From NCBI RefSeq assembly GCF_000429045.1, contig NZ_AUBC01000006.1, forward strand, positions 214,548 through 278,547: a stretch of DNA of 64,000 bases, in the 5' to 3' direction. Position 1 is the first letter of the stretch; the number at the start of each line of letters is the position of its first letter. The stretch is from Salinarimonas rosea DSM 21201. Lineage in GTDB: Bacteria > Pseudomonadota > Alphaproteobacteria > Rhizobiales > Beijerinckiaceae. Below the pieces are notes generated by a model. That model was not told the origin of the DNA. It searched no databases and was given only the letters and a program-made list of their open reading frames with translations. The position numbers and the translations under genes are program-made. This document shows positions 62,091 to 64,000 of the stretch, one piece after another.

Positions 62091-63725
62091 TCACAGGTCG
62101 AACAGGCTTCCCTGCGACCGCGCCGGGGACGGGGCGGCCGCCTTCGCGGCGCGCGCGGGCTTCGGCCTACGGGCGGGCTCGCGCGGCCCTTCGGCCGGCG
62201 ACGGCTCCGACGGTGGACGCGTCCCGCCGCCTTCCGCCCGCGCCGCGATCGTGCCGTCGGCGAGCTCGAGGCTCAGCGCCGCGCCGGCCTCTACCGCGCG
62301 GGCGCTGCGCACGGGCCTGCCGTCGGCGTCGCGCACGAGCGCGTAGCCGCGGGCGAGGACCGAGCGCCAGCTCAGGCTCTCGGCGAGCTGCCAGACGCCG
62401 GCGAGGGTGCGTGCCCGCTCGCGCACGCCGGCGAGCGCGAGGCCGCGCAACCGGCCTCCGCACGCGTCGACCTGCTTGCGGCCGTGGGTAATCGGTGTCT
62501 CTACGGATCTTCCCCGCCCCGCGACGAGCCGCGCGGCGAGGCCGTCCAGCCGGTCGCGCCGCCGCGCGATCGCCCCCGCGAGCGCCCGCTCCGGCCGCTC
62601 GGCGATCGCCTCCAGCCGGCCGCGTGCGCGTGTCAGCCGCACCCGCGGCGAGCCGCGCTCCAGCCGTCGGGCGGCCTCGGCGAGGCGACGCTCGTACGCC
62701 TGAGCATTGGCGGCGAGCGCCGGGGCGAGGCGTGCGGCGGCGAGATCGAGCCGCTGGCGCTGCGTCGCCGTGAGATCCTCCGGCCGCGGCAGGGCGCGGC
62801 CGGCGGAGCGCAGGTCGGCGCGCAGGCGCTCGAGCCGGCGGAGCCACGCGTCCTCGTGGCGGCGCGCGCGGTCGTGCACGACGGCGAGGAGCTCCGAGCG
62901 TACCGGCACCACCATCTCGGCGGCGCCCGTCGGCGTCGGCGCGCGCACGTCGGCGGCGAGATCGATGAGCGTCCAGTCGGTCTCGTGGCCCACCGCCGAG
63001 ACGACCGGGATCACGCTCTCGGCCACCGCGCGCACCAGGTCCTCGTCGTTGAAGCCCCACAGGTCCTCGATCGAGCCGCCGCCGCGCGCGACGATGATCA
63101 CGTCCGGCCGCGGGATCGGCCCCGCCGGGTCGAGCGCGTTGAAGCCGCGCACGCCCGCCGCCACCTCCTCCGCGCAGGTCTCGCCCTGCACCCGCGCGGG
63201 CCAGACGAGGACGTGGCGCGGGAAGCGGTCCTGCACGCGATGGAGGATGTCGCGAATCACCGCGCCCGTCGGCGAGGTGACGACGCCGATCACCCGCGGC
63301 AGGTAGGGCAGGGGGCGCTTGCGCTCGGCGGCGAACAGGCCCTGCGCGGCGAGCGTGCGCTTGCGCTCCTCGAGCAGCGCCATCAGCGCGCCGACGCCGG
63401 CGGGCGCGATCTGGTCGATGACGATCTGGTAGCTCGACTTGCCCGGGAAGGTGGTGATCTTGCCCGTGGCGACCACCTCGAGCCCCTCCTGGGGCTTGGT
63501 CTTCAGCCGCGCGTAGGTGCCCTTCCAGACCACCGCGTCGATCTTCGCGCCCTCGTCCTTGAGCGAGAAGTAGCAATGGCCCGAGGAATGCGGGCCGCGA
63601 AAGCCCGAGATCTCGCCGCGCAGGCGGACGTAGCCGTAGGCGTCCTCGATCGTGCGCTTGAGCGCCCCCGACAGCTCGGAGACGGACCATTCGGGGGCGT
63701 TGGAGGCTTGTGCGGGGGCGGCCAT
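62091..63725 (-). CDS. xseA: Exodeoxyribonuclease VII large subunit
   Basis: XseA with XseB degrades single-stranded DNA in repair. The 544-residue protein has the N-terminal OB-fold (WSVSELSGALKRTIEDAYGY, FSLKDEGAKIDAVVWKG). The catalytic core follows with RVIGVVTSPTGAVIRDILHR, VIIVARGGGSIEDLWGFNDE and SAVGHETDWTLIDLAADVRA with PTPTGAAEM, then a long helical C-terminal region. The start MAAPAQASNAPEWSV at 63725 fits the family. The end of an IS481-type element lies about 40 nt upstream, so its upstream region may have been altered. Confidence 0.96.
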   Translation of the reverse strand: MAAPAQASNAPEWSVSELSGALKRTIEDAYGYVRLRGEISGFRGPHSSGHCYFSLKDEGAKIDAVVWKGTYARLKTKPQEGLEVVATGKITTFPGKSSYQIVIDQIAPAGVGALMALLEERKRTLAAQGLFAAERKRPLPYLPRVIGVVTSPTGAVIRDILHRVQDRFPRHVLVWPARVQGETCAEEVAAGVRGFNALDPAGPIPRPDVIIVARGGGSIEDLWGFNDEDLVRAVAESVIPVVSAVGHETDWTLIDLAADVRAPTPTGAAEMVVPVRSELLAVVHDRARRHEDAWLRRLERLRADLRSAGRALPRPEDLTATQRQRLDLAAARLAPALAANAQAYERRLAEAARRLERGSPRVRLTRARGRLEAIAERPERALAGAIARRRDRLDGLAARLVAGRGRSVETPITHGRKQVDACGGRLRGLALAGVRERARTLAGVWQLAESLSWRSVLARGYALVRDADGRPVRSARAVEAGAALSLELADGTIAARAEGGGTRPPSEPSPAEGPREPARRPKPARAAKAAAPSPARSQGSLFDL

Positions 63726-63766
63726 GGGCGGGACTTTGGAGGAGCGACGCGCCGGGAGCAAGCGCC

Positions 63767-64000
63767 TGTCCGGGGTCAGCACATATGAGACGCGGCGGGG
63801 CTCCCGTCAGCTCAGGCCGAGAGGTACGCGGCGGGTGGTCTCCCGGCAAGGGCTCCGTGAGGTCTGTGGTGGTTGTAGAGATTCTGGAAGGCGTCGATGT
63901 GTGGGTTGAGGGCGTCGACGCCGGTGGGAAGGTCGTAGACGGCGTAGAATTCGTAGCGCCAGGCGGCGTTGCAGCGCTCGACGGCGCCGTTGAGCTTCGG
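63767..64000 (-). mobile_element. IS481-family-like insertion sequence, 3' end (runs off the window)
   Basis: The transposase C-terminus encoded at 63812-64000 and the noncoding strip before it indicate the end of an insertion sequence. A TGT at 63767-63769, followed by a CATATGAGAC-type sequence at about 63781-63790, may be the terminal inverted repeat, because IS481 ends commonly begin TGT. The other end is outside the window, so the repeat and target duplication cannot be checked. Confidence 0.6.
63812..64000 (-). CDS. IS481-type transposase, C-terminal fragment
   Basis: Sixty-two codons remain up to the stop. They read PKLNGAVERCNAAWRYEFY, FQNLYNHHRPHGALAGRPP and AAYLSA. The pattern N-G-x-V-E-R, then E-F-Y, then Y-N-x-x-R-P-H, then P-x-x-Y-L marks the end of the DDE integrase core of IS481 or related transposases. 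The catalytic aspartates and the rest of the gene lie beyond position 64000, so intactness is unknown. Confidence 0.85.
   Translation of the reverse strand, partial: PKLNGAVERCNAAWRYEFYAVYDLPTGVDALNPHIDAFQNLYNHHRPHGALAGRPPAAYLSA

Overview
The window comes from a very GC-rich alphaproteobacterium. Gene content points to the Hyphomicrobiales (Rhizobiales), near Methylobacterium or Salinarimonas-like bacteria; this placement is inference from gene families, not from a search. Supporting signs are DUF2865 and DUF1499 proteins, a PepSY protein with FeuP/FeuQ-like regulators, a 180-kDa-type NAD glutamate dehydrogenase, alphaproteobacterial SecG, FliG and FliN, CtrA-type TTAA-N7-TTAA boxes at motility genes, and the ethylmalonyl-CoA pathway. 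A bchE-bchJ pair with FnrL-like and PpsR-like sites suggests an anoxygenic phototroph.

Layout. 0-2.1 kb: methyltransferase (cut by the window edge), DjlA-like protein, lipoprotein, RNase P RNA and a small membrane protein. 2.1-4.5 kb: bchJ and bchE. 4.6-10.7 kb: DUF2865 protein, glnE, pgsA, moaD, moaE and an acetyltransferase. 10.9-15.8 kb: hydrolase, glycosyltransferase, pentahaem-type cytochrome c and a divergent ferric-reductase-like flavoprotein. 15.8-18.8 kb: the glyQ locus, interrupted by an AT-rich insert. 18.9-23.5 kb: PepSY/response regulator/kinase operon and a PAS kinase. 23.5-27.8 kb: ccmI-ccmE-ccmF-ccmH cytochrome c maturation operon. 28-34.4 kb: lipoprotein, HtrA protease, second two-component pair, PP2C-like phosphatase, MarC and a secreted protein. 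34.4-42.3 kb: glutamate dehydrogenase, peroxidase-related enzyme, secG and pyrG. 42.4-51.3 kb: chemoreceptor operon, prpE, phosphodiesterase, patatin, flgE and fliG. 52.5-56.1 kb: divergent ccr and ecm. 56.1-64 kb: LOG protein, LysM protein, DUF1499, CoA-transferase, lipB, fliN, tRNA-Leu(GAG), xseA and the end of an IS481-type element.

The most interesting region is 15.8-18.0 kb. About 185 bp covering the upstream region and first codons of glyQ occur twice as a direct repeat (about 93% identical by eye). Between the copies lies about 1.85 kb, most of it strikingly AT-rich, with no recognisable integrase. It holds a two-gene operon on the minus strand: a protein with an ACT-like domain, a second possible ACT-like unit and a possible AbrB-like N-terminus, followed 9 nt later by a TIR-like protein with a candidate catalytic glutamate. 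The left glyQ copy stops after 38 codons; the right copy reads into the intact gene. I infer a horizontally acquired cassette that reconstituted glyQ on entry, and a candidate two-gene anti-phage or toxin-antitoxin system that I cannot match to a named one.

Other connections. Propionate activation (prpE), crotonyl-CoA carboxylation (ccr) and ethylmalonyl-CoA mutation (ecm) suggest C2/C3 assimilation through the ethylmalonyl-CoA pathway. Perfect CtrA boxes sit at the chemoreceptor operon and at fliG/flgE, with a weaker one at fliN, suggesting cell-cycle-linked motility control. Cytochrome c maturation genes would serve the multihaem cytochrome at 13-14 kb. Two REP/BIME-like paired palindromes occur in intergenic DNA. 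Apart from rnpB and the insert, no stretch over about 300 bases lacks a gene; no CRISPR array, prophage or rRNA operon was seen.
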